A stretch of 26,959 bases of DNA. Origin: Caryophanales bacterium UBA6356. Its GTDB lineage: Bacteria; Bacillota_I; Bacilli_A; RFN20; CAG-826. The notes beneath the pieces are model-generated. The model did not search any database and was not told the origin of the DNA. It was given only the letters and a program-made list of their open reading frames with translations. Location: the NCBI GenBank assembly GCA_002440125.1, contig DJRQ01000020.1, positions 1-26,959 of the forward strand, given 5' to 3'. The number at the start of each line of letters is the position of its first letter. The first letter of the stretch is position 1. Shown here piece by piece: positions 7,731 through 16,865 of the stretch. The position numbers were made by a program, and so were the translations under genes.

Positions 7731-7753
7731 AGAATATGTAAGCGCTTTACCAT
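7725..7753 (+). promoter_or_regulatory. Operon promoter with a cre/LacI-like site in the spacer
   Basis: TTGTCT (7725-7730) and TACCAT (7748-7753), each four of six to consensus, are separated by 17 bases. The spacer and the start of the -10 hold TGTAAGCGCTTTAC (7737-7750), a near-palindrome with the AAGCGCTT core typical of LacI/CcpA-family operators (12 of 14 to the cre consensus). A weak promoter with an activator site upstream and a repressor site inside it is consistent with induction plus catabolite repression. Assigned by eye. Confidence 0.4.
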
Positions 7754-7806
7754 TAATCTAAATTCATAGCAGAAATGCTTTATATCCAAAAAGTAGGAGG
7801 CTACTT

Positions 7807-10800
7807 ATGAAAAACAAGCGGAATGCGTTTCTCCAAAGGGCGCTGCTTGCCACGCTGTGCTCTGGGGTGATTGCGGCGGTCACAATCAATGCGTCGGACA
7901 TGATTGAAACCCATGCTAGCTCCAATAGCGACGAGATTTCTTTGACTGGGCTTCAGATGCGTGGCACAGCCAACGGATGGTACTATTATCTTGTATTGCT
8001 TTCCGATAGTTATACTGGAGGAACTCCGTCCGAAGCAATTTCCGATTATGCAAATTATTTATCTGGTGACAAAATTCGGTTTTATTTAAGCGAGGATGAC
8101 ACAGGTAAGACATTATCCGATTTAACGCTTCAGCATGTTGGTCAAAACCAATTTGGTGCAAATGGCTGTTTCATCAATTACGCGGAATACGATTCCTCTT
8201 ATGGTGGCCATCAAGTTTATAAGGTCACTGTGGAAAAAGGATGCCGGCTTCCTTATGAAAAAGACGGAACGGTGGGCGCTTATTCCGTGAATGCCAATTA
8301 CACCTTTATCAATCAAAGCTATGGAGATGAATCGAAGAAGCTCTCTTCTTTTGATTGGACGATGAGCGCGGAAACGGTGAAGACGGTTTCCCTTGACGGC
8401 GTGCAATTACGCGGCCTTCATGGGGGAGATTTGGATACAAATTCATGGTATCACTATTTGGCCGTAAGCTCTCCTTCTTTTGCTGGCATGAGTGCGGTAG
8501 AAAGTTCGGTTGAAATGGGGTCGTATATTTCAACGCTGAACAAAATCAGGCTCTATAAAGTTGGAACGGATGGGGAATTAACGTCCAAAACGCTTGCCGA
8601 ACTAGGCGTTAACCATTCGGAACGTAACAAATGGGAGGGAATGACCGCCATCATGTTCGCTTTTGACGAATTCAAAAACGGATGGGACGGCCTCTCTGTT
8701 TATAAAGTAGAAATAGAAAAAGATTGCGTTCTTGTTGCTGATAATACCTCTTACACGCAAAAATTCCTCGTCGATAAAGATTATGTTTTCTATAACTCAT
8801 CTTTTGGGAAAACGAGCGATGATGATAAATTCGGTGCCCTTGTTTGGACTAGTTCGCCAACACTTGGCTATGTGGCAGAGGAAAAAACGATTTCACTAAG
8901 CGGAATTCAACTCCGTGGAGACGCAAACGCCGCTGATAATAGCTGGTACCATTATTTGGTTCTCAAAACGGAGACGTATCGTCCTCTTGGCACGCAAGAC
9001 CAATTAACGGAAAGCCTCAAATGGAGCGATCTTTCGGGAATCAAGCTTTATACCAAAAACGCGAATGGGGAGCTAGAAGAAAAAGGCATCACGCCAAATC
9101 ACGTTGGTGCGAATATTTGGGGCGAAGCGGGGGCTTTCATCGCGTTTAACGAATATAAAGACGGGCTTGACGGAACGAATGTGTATAAAATTTCTATTCC
9201 AGCGGGGACCAAAATTGCCGCGGGGCTAAGTGGAGAAAAAGCGAGGGTTTTTGTTACCGACAAGGAGTACGTATACTACAACTCTTGCTTCGGCGATTTG
9301 AATGCAAAATTTGGATCCTTCGTTTGGACGAGCGAGCCGACGATTCCATATGCCTCCGACGAATCAACGATTTCTTTATCGGGCGTTCAACTCCGTGGCT
9401 TGGAAGGGGACGATAGCTATTATCATTATCTCGTTCTCCTCTCAGATTCATACGAGGGCGCCGCTAGCAATATCGATTTCGGAACAAACGGACTCAAATG
9501 GTGCGATCTTTCCGGCATTAAACTCTACACGAAAAAAGCAGATGGGACATTAGAAGCGCATTCGCCTACGTTCACTCATCAAGAGATGAATAAATGGGGT
9601 GCAAATGGTGCGTTCCTTGCTTTTAACGAATATAAAGACGGGCTTGACGGAACTAACGTTTATCGAATCGATGTTGCTTCTGGAACGAAACTCATGGCGG
9701 GAACAGGCGAAAAAGCCAAGTTATTCGTCGTAGACAAAGACTATTCATTCATCAATAAAGAATATGGCAAAGATTCGGCGGAATTCGGTGCCTATCAATG
9801 GCTTGATTACGTGCCAGAAGAAATGAGTTTCTCTATTAGCGGTGTGCAACTTCGCGGATTTAGCGACAACGCATGGTATCAATATCTTGTGTTGTTGTCC
9901 GATGACTATAAACGCTACGAAGTTAGAGACAATTCTGATATGGCGGATACCTCTAATTTCTTGAGCGCGGACAAAATCAGGCTTTATTTAAGTGATGAAG
10001 ACGAAGGAAAAACTCTCGCGGAATTAGGCGTGAATCACGTTGATCAAAGCTTCTCAAATTGGTCGACCGGGGCTTATATTAATTACAACGATTTCGAACA
10101 CTATAATGGGAATACCGTCTATCGTGTGGAAATTGAAAAAGACTGCCGTGTGCCAGTCGTGAAAGACGGAAAAATCATCATTTTATCCACGGACAAAGGC
10201 TACTCCTTTTATAACGTTGGGCATGGCGACGAGAGCAAAACGTACGGTTCGTTTGGCTGGTGGACATCCCCGCTTCCAAAGACGGTTGAAAGTACAGGCG
10301 ATATCACCATTAGAAACATCACAAATCAATCCGATGGCGTCTCACGTTGGATCATTCTTTATTTCAATGAGAAATTTGTTGGAACTACGGATGTCACTTT
10401 CTACGATACGAGGAAATTCTCCAATATTTTAGACAGCATTTACCTCTATAGCGGAAACGATTTGAGCGAAGACCCAATCAAACTGAGGGATGTCTTTGCA
10501 GGGGCGATAACCATCGGCCAATTCGGTTCTCCTGATGCAATTGGCTTCTCCGTAAAGAACGAAGAAAACATTAATGGCTCTAACATGTATGCGACCGTCA
10601 TCAAAGAAGGTTGTGAGGTGCCATTTGTAAAAGATGGCGTATTCAGCAAGCGTATCGTTAGTCAAGAAACAGTTTTCCTTAATGAAAATTACGGGAAAAC
10701 CGGTGAAATTCCAGGCGAAACCGGCTCAGACTCCAGAACTTACGAAAACTGGGCGGTCAATTCTGCAAAATCCATCTTTGTCGATTACAGAGTTGTCGGA

Positions 10801-11130
10801 GTTGATAAGACATTCAATAGAGAGTGCTTGAAGATTGGCACGAAGATTGATGCCTCGAAGTTCGCGGTTGATGGATATCAATTATCGATTACGGATAATA
10901 GGGGATACACCTATTATGGAGAAATCGTCCTCCCTGATCAAAACGTCGAGATTACATTGACTTATTCCAAAATTCCTGAAGAGGAACCAAAACCAGTAGA
11001 GGACAAAAATCAAAACAATTTAGGCCTCATCATCGGCTTAAGCATCGGCGCAGGCGTGATTGTCGTTGCAGGTCTATCGACGTTCCTCTTTCTTCATGGA
11101 CGGAAAAAACAGAAAAAGATTGGAGAATAA
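7807..11130 (+). CDS. Large membrane-anchored surface protein with tandem about 155-residue repeats
   Basis: An 1107-residue exported protein; I do not recognise the repeat family. A signal peptide covers about residues 1-37 (basic start, hydrophobic LLATLCSGVIAAVTI). Repeats begin near residues 44, 194, 362, 522 and 675, each opening with a strand like ISLSGVQLRG, then an aromatic W-Y-x-YLVL motif, then KIRLY/KLYT, WG..GAFIAFNEYKDGLDGTNVYKI, and closing with Y.F.N..YG and FGA..W. A sixth, diverged unit starts near 833. Residues about 985-1045 resemble a beta-grasp (MucBP/Flg_new-like) module. A helix at about 1071-1096 and a basic tail anchor it; there is no LPXTG. First gene of the operon, with an AGGAGG site six bases upstream. 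The likely role is glycan binding at the surface, inferred from context only. Confidence 0.85.
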   Translation: MKNKRNAFLQRALLATLCSGVIAAVTINASDMIETHASSNSDEISLTGLQMRGTANGWYYYLVLLSDSYTGGTPSEAISDYANYLSGDKIRFYLSEDDTGKTLSDLTLQHVGQNQFGANGCFINYAEYDSSYGGHQVYKVTVEKGCRLPYEKDGTVGAYSVNANYTFINQSYGDESKKLSSFDWTMSAETVKTVSLDGVQLRGLHGGDLDTNSWYHYLAVSSPSFAGMSAVESSVEMGSYISTLNKIRLYKVGTDGELTSKTLAELGVNHSERNKWEGMTAIMFAFDEFKNGWDGLSVYKVEIEKDCVLVADNTSYTQKFLVDKDYVFYNSSFGKTSDDDKFGALVWTSSPTLGYVAEEKTISLSGIQLRGDANAADNSWYHYLVLKTETYRPLGTQDQLTESLKWSDLSGIKLYTKNANGELEEKGITPNHVGANIWGEAGAFIAFNEYKDGLDGTNVYKISIPAGTKIAAGLSGEKARVFVTDKEYVYYNSCFGDLNAKFGSFVWTSEPTIPYASDESTISLSGVQLRGLEGDDSYYHYLVLLSDSYEGAASNIDFGTNGLKWCDLSGIKLYTKKADGTLEAHSPTFTHQEMNKWGANGAFLAFNEYKDGLDGTNVYRIDVASGTKLMAGTGEKAKLFVVDKDYSFINKEYGKDSAEFGAYQWLDYVPEEMSFSISGVQLRGFSDNAWYQYLVLLSDDYKRYEVRDNSDMADTSNFLSADKIRLYLSDEDEGKTLAELGVNHVDQSFSNWSTGAYINYNDFEHYNGNTVYRVEIEKDCRVPVVKDGKIIILSTDKGYSFYNVGHGDESKTYGSFGWWTSPLPKTVESTGDITIRNITNQSDGVSRWIILYFNEKFVGTTDVTFYDTRKFSNILDSIYLYSGNDLSEDPIKLRDVFAGAITIGQFGSPDAIGFSVKNEENINGSNMYATVIKEGCEVPFVKDGVFSKRIVSQETVFLNENYGKTGEIPGETGSDSRTYENWAVNSAKSIFVDYRVVGVDKTFNRECLKIGTKIDASKFAVDGYQLSITDNRGYTYYGEIVLPDQNVEITLTYSKIPEEEPKPVEDKNQNNLGLIIGLSIGAGVIVVAGLSTFLFLHGRKKQKKIGE
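7936..10700 (+). repeat. Tandem internal repeats of the surface-protein gene
   Basis: Five clear copies and one diverged copy, about 450-500 bases each, starting near 7936, 8386, 8890, 9370, 9829 and 10303. Copies three and four are the closest: a 32-base stretch is identical at 9145-9176 and 9622-9653, 477 bases apart, which points to a fairly recent unit duplication or gene conversion. The other copies agree mainly at protein level. Confidence 0.8.
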
Positions 11131-11136
11131 ATCGCA

Positions 11137-13629
11137 ATGAAAAAGAATCACAAAACCATCGCGCCACTCCTTTTTATCGGTGCAGTCGCTTCCTCATTAG
11201 CCGCGTGCTCCATCAAAAACGATGTGGACGTTGAACTAAAGGAATATTCCGGGAAAGACTTTCACATCACCTCTAGCAAAGAAGGCACTATAGATTTGCT
11301 CAATGAACTCAATAAACGCGTGCTTCGTTATGACGAAGAAACAAGGATCGGCGATATTGAAATTCCGGAAGGAAATTCCTTCAACATGGGCTATCAAACT
11401 TCTTCGCTTGTTTGGCATAACGCCACAGAAGAAGGGATGGGGGAAGACAAGATTTCGAAAATCTATTCAGGGTTTTTGAAAAACATGACGCAGGACGATT
11501 ATGGCTACATTTACGATAATGCCATGTTCCGTGAGTCCGAATATGCATCGAATAACGAAGGTCTCGTCAATCTTCCACAAGGATGGCCGTTCCCATATTG
11601 GAAAAGCTCAACTGACGATTCGTTCGCGGAAACGGTATCTTATGACAATGTCCATTTTACGACTTTCGAATTTGACACGATTAACGATCCAACAAGCAAA
11701 AATTGGGTGGCAACAAACGGAACTTGCGACATCGAATTTAGCGGTTATATGAATTTAAATGTCTCTAGCGATATCGCCGTGGGCGAATCCTATAAGGTTT
11801 ATAACAACGAGTTAGGCGACTTGCTAAAACTTTGTGGCGGAATCGACGCAAAACACGCGCCTTTGCTTGAAATCGATTTGGATTTCTCATCGACAAATCT
11901 TGAAGATTACTATGTGATTTGGCAGACGAAAGAAGGCGGTGACACTTGGTTTAAAGCCTCAAGCAAAGAATATGTCACAATGTACAATGATTATTTTGCT
12001 TCTTATGGGGCAAGAACCTATTGGCCGATGTATCTTAGTCCAAATTGGGAAGGGAAAATCATCACTTCCATCGGGCTTGAATTCGCTCCAAAGGCTAATG
12101 AAGAATTAAATCTTACCGGATCGCGTGTCAAATACATGCGCCCTTCTTATGATACGAGGCAACCACAGTTTACGTTCCAATGGTTGGAATCTTTCTATGA
12201 TTATGTCATGTATACTCGCGATATTTCGGCACTCAAAGAGCTTATGCCAAAAGCGAGGCGTGCTTTAAGCTATTTGACTCATTGCCTGAATGGCTCGAAT
12301 GGACTACTCAACCTCGATTATTTATATGGCCATAACGGAATCGGAACGACAATCAATTCTAATGGAACGGTGACCACCCATCCAGGAGAAGGCATCGGCT
12401 CTAGCTATTGGGACGTCCTTGCACTACCAACGATTAATTTGGAATCGAATGTTTATTTCTACGAAGCCGTTAAAGAAATGGCCACCCTTGAAAGTGTTTG
12501 TGAAAGCAAAAATCTTACTATCGAAGACGTTTCTATCAAAAATCGCGAAATCGGCGTGGGAAAAGTCAAATATGAGATGGATTCTGCCACGCTGAATGCG
12601 CTCGCCTCCAACATCAAAACGAATGTTGAGAAGGAAATTAAACCGGTTCGAAAGGCGGATGGCACTTATACGAATGAAGGTGGGTTATGGAACCCTGTGA
12701 CTGGGCGATTTGCCCTAGGCGTTCGCGAAAGCGATGGGGCGATTATCGACCACGGGTATGTTTATTTTAACGAACAAGCCGTTGCCGAAGATTTAGGAAC
12801 AAGCGATCAGCAGGTATCCATCATGAATTGGATTGATGGGCAAAGAATTGTCGAAACCGATCTTTCCAAAGGAAGCGATATTTACTTTTATGAATTCGCT
12901 CCACGCTTCACGACGGCGGATAACACAGAGCAAATCAATTTCCCCCTCGCGAAAGCCTTCTTCGGCGAAGGCAGCAATTTCGAGCAATATGGAACCCTTT
13001 ATTCTCGACAGGTTCAAGCAGGAGGCGCTGTGCTTTGTTGGAGCTATTACGATGTTTTGGCTCGCGCGAAAGTGCTTGGGGTGGAGAACGCGTATAAGCG
13101 CATTGAAGAAATCGCTTCCTGGTATAAGAAAGTCAAAACCAATACCAAAGGAGAGGGGACGGAATTCTTCAGCGACTATTATGGCAAATTGGCAGATAGT
13201 GATGAGAATGGCTTCTATGTCATCCAAAATGCGGATGATCGCCCAGGCGCAGTTGGACTAGATGGGGAATTTTTGGAGAATTCGATGATTGCGAAAATGA
13301 TTCCGGACGCATTATTTGGAATGAACGTTCGTACTTTCGATAACTTAACCTTCACCAATTCTTCTTTGCCTCAGTTAGAAGCGGCTCGTTTAGATAATCT
13401 CAAATTCGGAAATGCCACTTATAGCGTTCGGATGGACAAAAATAGCTTTGAGATTTCTTCTTTGCGTGGTGGTGTTCACGAGGACACAAGAGTTACTTTA
13501 AGATTTAAGAAGCCCGCAGCGGATTACAAGGTTTATATAAACGGCATTCAGACAAACGAGTTTACTGAAGACGGCGACTATGTCGTTGCGAATGTCGCTT
13601 TGGCCAATGCGAAAGTTGTGGTGAAATAA
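11137..13629 (+). CDS. Lipoprotein resembling a six-hairpin glycoside hydrolase
   Basis: An 830-residue lipoprotein of unassigned family. The signal peptide ends in the lipobox LAAC with Cys24, so it should be tethered outside the membrane. Residues about 60-330 look beta-rich. From about 340 to 740 the sequence has the helix-pair rhythm of (alpha/alpha)6 glycosidases, with QWLESFYDYVMYTRD, GEGIGSSYWDVLALP, SNVYFYEAVKEMATLE, GGAVLCWSYYDVLARAKV and LDGEFLENSMIAKMIPDAL. It ends in a small beta domain (ATYSVRMDKNS, about 770-830). Acidic candidates near the GEG and DGEF motifs could be catalytic, but I cannot assign them. It sits six bases after the surface-protein gene with GGAG upstream, followed by the importer genes, so extracellular trimming of the imported glycan is the likely job. 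Confidence 0.7.
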   Translation: MKKNHKTIAPLLFIGAVASSLAACSIKNDVDVELKEYSGKDFHITSSKEGTIDLLNELNKRVLRYDEETRIGDIEIPEGNSFNMGYQTSSLVWHNATEEGMGEDKISKIYSGFLKNMTQDDYGYIYDNAMFRESEYASNNEGLVNLPQGWPFPYWKSSTDDSFAETVSYDNVHFTTFEFDTINDPTSKNWVATNGTCDIEFSGYMNLNVSSDIAVGESYKVYNNELGDLLKLCGGIDAKHAPLLEIDLDFSSTNLEDYYVIWQTKEGGDTWFKASSKEYVTMYNDYFASYGARTYWPMYLSPNWEGKIITSIGLEFAPKANEELNLTGSRVKYMRPSYDTRQPQFTFQWLESFYDYVMYTRDISALKELMPKARRALSYLTHCLNGSNGLLNLDYLYGHNGIGTTINSNGTVTTHPGEGIGSSYWDVLALPTINLESNVYFYEAVKEMATLESVCESKNLTIEDVSIKNREIGVGKVKYEMDSATLNALASNIKTNVEKEIKPVRKADGTYTNEGGLWNPVTGRFALGVRESDGAIIDHGYVYFNEQAVAEDLGTSDQQVSIMNWIDGQRIVETDLSKGSDIYFYEFAPRFTTADNTEQINFPLAKAFFGEGSNFEQYGTLYSRQVQAGGAVLCWSYYDVLARAKVLGVENAYKRIEEIASWYKKVKTNTKGEGTEFFSDYYGKLADSDENGFYVIQNADDRPGAVGLDGEFLENSMIAKMIPDALFGMNVRTFDNLTFTNSSLPQLEAARLDNLKFGNATYSVRMDKNSFEISSLRGGVHEDTRVTLRFKKPAADYKVYINGIQTNEFTEDGDYVVANVALANAKVVVK

Positions 13630-13664
13630 AGTGATTGTTTAAAGAAAAGGAGATATCGAGGTTT

Positions 13665-15038
13665 ATGATGAAAAAACCGAGCAAATTATTAGGAATTGGC
13701 GTGCTTGTCTTAATGCTTGCGCCGGCGTTGGTCGGCTGCATTAAAGGTGGGAATACGGAAGCAGGAGACAAAGTGACTTTGAAAGTCGCGGTGGACGTCA
13801 CCAAAACGGAAGTGAATATCATAGAGAAACTGATTGAAGGCTTTGAGGCAAACAATAAAGACGTCTCCCTTAAGGTCGTTAAGATCACACAAGGGTATGA
13901 CAGCTATATCCAAAAGAACTTTGATCAAGGGAAAGTAAAATCGACGATTGCGGATATCATTTCCGTTTATGACTACAATAGTGAATATTGGACGTCGATG
14001 AATTTGTTTAAACCGCTCACCTCGTATATGACGCGCGACGATGTGAACGAAAACAACTATGTTTCCTCGATGTTCGCTTTAGGCAAGTCTGGTCAAGAAG
14101 GGGACAATAACTACTATTGGCTTCCCCGCGATTACAACAAAGTCGTCGTTTGCTATAACACCGAAATTTTTGAGGCGGCGGGAATTGCTAAGCCATCAAA
14201 CGATTGGACGATGGAAGATTTCAATAATATCTGCAAAACCCTCCTAGAAAAGAAAGATATCATTAAAGCGAAGACAGGAACCTATGATTTTTGGCCAGCG
14301 GAAATGAATATCAAATGGACAGCGGTTTACTATCCGTGGATTAAATCTTATGGCGGCGATTTCCTTGCTGACGATGGCACGATGTTCAAAAACCCAGATA
14401 AAGTGAAACAATCGGTTTTAGAACTCCTTCATTACGCAGACGCTTCTGATGGGAAAAAATACCAAGGGCTTGGCTATTCGAATCCGATTGGGCAATCTTC
14501 CGATCAAGCGAACTTCGTGAACAAAAAAGCCGCGATGACATTCACCGTTCGCCCCAACGTTAAAAGCTTTGCTGACTCTTTAAAGAATAACATCGATTTC
14601 GTTAGCCTTCCGAAAATTACGGATAACGCAGAAAAGGTTTCTTATATTGGCGCTGGCTGCACAGGATACGGAATCACCGCCGGATGCCCTGATGAAAAGA
14701 TGGACGCGGCATGGAGATTCTTAAAATACGTAATTTCCAAGGAAGGGCAAGAAGTCATGGGTGAAACGGGAAGTGGCGTTCCTGTTCTTCAATCGCTTTT
14801 GAATGATCCAAATGCAAAATGGAATAACTTCATTTCCAAAGATTTGAACCATTCGGCATTCACCGCTTTCCCTGAACGCGACCTTTCTATGAATTACGTT
14901 CACGGATTTAAGTTAAGCAAACAGCTCACGGTCTATAAAGAGCTAAAGGATAATTTCATTTATTCGATGTATAACACCAATGACCGTGATAATGAATTTA
15001 ATGCTTTTAAATCGAAAATCGATAAGACTTTAGCATAA
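13665..15038 (+). CDS. ABC sugar transporter substrate-binding lipoprotein (family 1)
   Basis: An extracellular solute-binding protein of CUT1-type importers, about 457 residues. The signal ends in LVGC with Cys25. Features of the family include a first strand LKVAVDVTKTEVNIIEKLIEGFEANNKDVSL, YYWLPRDYNKVVVCYNTEIFEAAGI, WTMEDFNNICKTL, a mid-protein block with YPWIKSYGGDFLADDGTMF, and the late DAAWRFLKYVISKEGQE motif. Many Trp and Tyr residues suit sugar stacking. A TTG 30 bases upstream could extend the frame, but the ATG at 13665 (or the adjacent 13668) is better: an AAGGAG site lies 12 bases upstream and the start opens directly onto a normal lipoprotein signal. The two permease genes follow. 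Confidence 0.94.
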   Translation: MMKKPSKLLGIGVLVLMLAPALVGCIKGGNTEAGDKVTLKVAVDVTKTEVNIIEKLIEGFEANNKDVSLKVVKITQGYDSYIQKNFDQGKVKSTIADIISVYDYNSEYWTSMNLFKPLTSYMTRDDVNENNYVSSMFALGKSGQEGDNNYYWLPRDYNKVVVCYNTEIFEAAGIAKPSNDWTMEDFNNICKTLLEKKDIIKAKTGTYDFWPAEMNIKWTAVYYPWIKSYGGDFLADDGTMFKNPDKVKQSVLELLHYADASDGKKYQGLGYSNPIGQSSDQANFVNKKAAMTFTVRPNVKSFADSLKNNIDFVSLPKITDNAEKVSYIGAGCTGYGITAGCPDEKMDAAWRFLKYVISKEGQEVMGETGSGVPVLQSLLNDPNAKWNNFISKDLNHSAFTAFPERDLSMNYVHGFKLSKQLTVYKELKDNFIYSMYNTNDRDNEFNAFKSKIDKTLA

Positions 15039-15099
15039 AGCTAATTTCTTTCGTTCTCTTAGTGTCTTTGCAATTTTTGATTGCTCTATTTGGTCGCTT

Positions 15100-16011
15100 A
15101 TGAAATCAAAAACAAGAAAATTTATCAAAAATAATGTCACGGGGTACCTCCTTTTGGCTCCGTTTCTTGTGGGGCTAATCGGATTTACGGCGTATCCGCT
15201 GCTGCTTGCGTTGTGGCAAAGCTTCTTTAAGGATTATAGCCCTGTCACAGGATATGATTTTTCCGTTTTTGGGCTTGATAATTATTCTCGCGCTTTAACG
15301 GATGAATGGGTTTTGCGGTCGATTTGTCTAACGCTAGTTTATGCAGCGATTACCATCCCTATTAGTCTTGTCGTTTCCTTTTTTATCGCTTATTTGCTCA
15401 CGGCGTCAATCAAAGGCTCAAAAGTATTTCGGGTCCTTGTTTATTTCCCTGCTTTGATTCCTGCAATCGTGAGTGCTTCGATTTATAAATATATGTTTGG
15501 GCCAGACGAATATGGCTTAATCAATCAGTGGCTGATTAGCATGGGGAGAGAACCATCTCTTTTACTAGAGTCCGAAAGCCAAGCGGTAGCGGTTCTTAGT
15601 TTCTTTTTGACGGGGATTTTCTCTTATGGGTGTGCTAGTCCGATGTGGATCGCTGGGCTCAAATCTATTCCGACTGACGTTTATGAAGCCGCTCTTATTG
15701 ACGGCAGTTCGCGGATGAGAACGTTATTTGAGATCACTTTGCCCTTAATGGGGAGATTCACTTTCTTCCAGCTTTTAAGTTCGCTAATCGGCACCCTACA
15801 AATCGGAGAGTCCGTTTTGATGTTATCTTCGCGGGGCGGTTTCAATGGCAATTTGAATTTCTATGGCTTGATGATTTATAACCAAACGACGGATGGCATC
15901 GGAAATTATGGTTTCGCTAGTGCGCTATCTTACCTTCTTTTTGTGGTCATCGCGCTATTATCCATCGCCACGTTCCAGGGCAATAAAAAATCATATTATG
16001 AGGGTTTTTAG
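15100..16011 (+). CDS. ABC sugar transporter permease (MalF/UgpA type)
   Basis: A 303-residue integral membrane component of a CUT1 importer. Six hydrophobic segments lie near residues 15-43, 70-103, 110-133, 160-187, 222-242 and 272-292. The cytoplasmic EAA loop that docks the ATPase is at 196-216 (YEAALIDGSSRMRTLFEITLP). It follows the binding-protein gene after 61 bases; this gap has no clear terminator and only a poor ribosome binding site before the ATG. It pairs with the next gene to form the channel. The substrate cannot be read from the permease. Confidence 0.95.
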   Translation: MKSKTRKFIKNNVTGYLLLAPFLVGLIGFTAYPLLLALWQSFFKDYSPVTGYDFSVFGLDNYSRALTDEWVLRSICLTLVYAAITIPISLVVSFFIAYLLTASIKGSKVFRVLVYFPALIPAIVSASIYKYMFGPDEYGLINQWLISMGREPSLLLESESQAVAVLSFFLTGIFSYGCASPMWIAGLKSIPTDVYEAALIDGSSRMRTLFEITLPLMGRFTFFQLLSSLIGTLQIGESVLMLSSRGGFNGNLNFYGLMIYNQTTDGIGNYGFASALSYLLFVVIALLSIATFQGNKKSYYEGF

Positions 16012-16013
16012 CT

Positions 16014-16862
16014 ATGGACAAAATGCAGTTAAGCAAAATGGAGAAAGTGATTATTTATGTTATTTTGATTATTTTCTCTTTGCTCGCCATCGTCCCTGTT
16101 TTTATCCTCATCTCCCGCTCATTCTTTTCTCTCAACGAAATCACGAGCCTAGGGGTTGGCCTTTTTCCAAAGCAATTCACTTTCGATTCCTATATCCAAG
16201 CGTTCAATGATGAGGGGTTTCTCGTCAGTTTGAGAAACACTTTGATTACCTGCGTTTGTGCAGTGATTGGAGTTCCTTTGACGGCATTCATGGCGGCTTA
16301 CGCATTCGCGAGAATCAAATTCGTTGGTCGTAAGTTTTGGTTCACCCTTGGTTTGTGCACCATTATGATTCCTGGCATCTTGCTCTTATTGCCGGTCTAT
16401 TCCATTTTTGTCGATTTGGGTTGGACGAATACCTTGTTGCCACTCACGATTCCTTCATTTTTTGGCGGCGGAATTATGAATATCTTCCTTATCATGCAGT
16501 TTATCCGAGGAATTCCAAAAGATGTTTATGAGGCGGCGGAAATCGACGGGGCAGGGACGTTCCGAAAAATGTTTCAATTGACCTTGCCGATGGTAAAACC
16601 AGTCATTGCTTATATTGGGGTTACCGCTTTTTTTGGCGCTTGGAACGATATCATGCGCCCACTCATGTATATTGACGATTCTGAATTCTACACAATTAAC
16701 CAATATATTTACGTCAACTATTTAGGACAAAGCGCCGCGGTTGACGCTTTGCCGAACGTTCAAATGGCTCTTGGCGTCATTTTGATGATTCCGATGCTTG
16801 TCATATTCATTGCGTTCCAAAAGCAACTCATTGAAGGGATCCAATTCACAGGGAGCAAATAA
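16014..16862 (+). CDS. ABC sugar transporter permease (MalG/UgpE type)
   Basis: A 282-residue partner permease, separated by two bases from the previous stop. Six membrane segments are visible, with an N-terminal helix at about 12-36 and others near 75-100, 108-132, 140-163, 195-212 and 250-268. The EAA loop at 172-192 reads YEAAEIDGAGTFRKMFQLTLP. The order binding protein, MalF-like, MalG-like is standard for CUT1 oligosaccharide importers. No ATP-binding subunit gene is present before the operon turns to enzymes, so a shared MsmX-type ATPase encoded elsewhere is expected. Confidence 0.95.
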   Translation: MDKMQLSKMEKVIIYVILIIFSLLAIVPVFILISRSFFSLNEITSLGVGLFPKQFTFDSYIQAFNDEGFLVSLRNTLITCVCAVIGVPLTAFMAAYAFARIKFVGRKFWFTLGLCTIMIPGILLLLPVYSIFVDLGWTNTLLPLTIPSFFGGGIMNIFLIMQFIRGIPKDVYEAAEIDGAGTFRKMFQLTLPMVKPVIAYIGVTAFFGAWNDIMRPLMYIDDSEFYTINQYIYVNYLGQSAAVDALPNVQMALGVILMIPMLVIFIAFQKQLIEGIQFTGSK

Positions 16863-16865
16863 AAT

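Noticed and set aside
9145..9653. Direct repeats considered as a CRISPR array
   Set aside because: The period is about 480 bases, the copies are in frame inside one long coding sequence and no short spacer pattern exists. No CRISPR array was seen anywhere in the window.
12793..13227. Overlapping frames of about 140 residues on both strands within the lipoprotein gene
   Set aside because: They are shadows of the 830-residue frame, which carries the lipobox and a consistent fold pattern.
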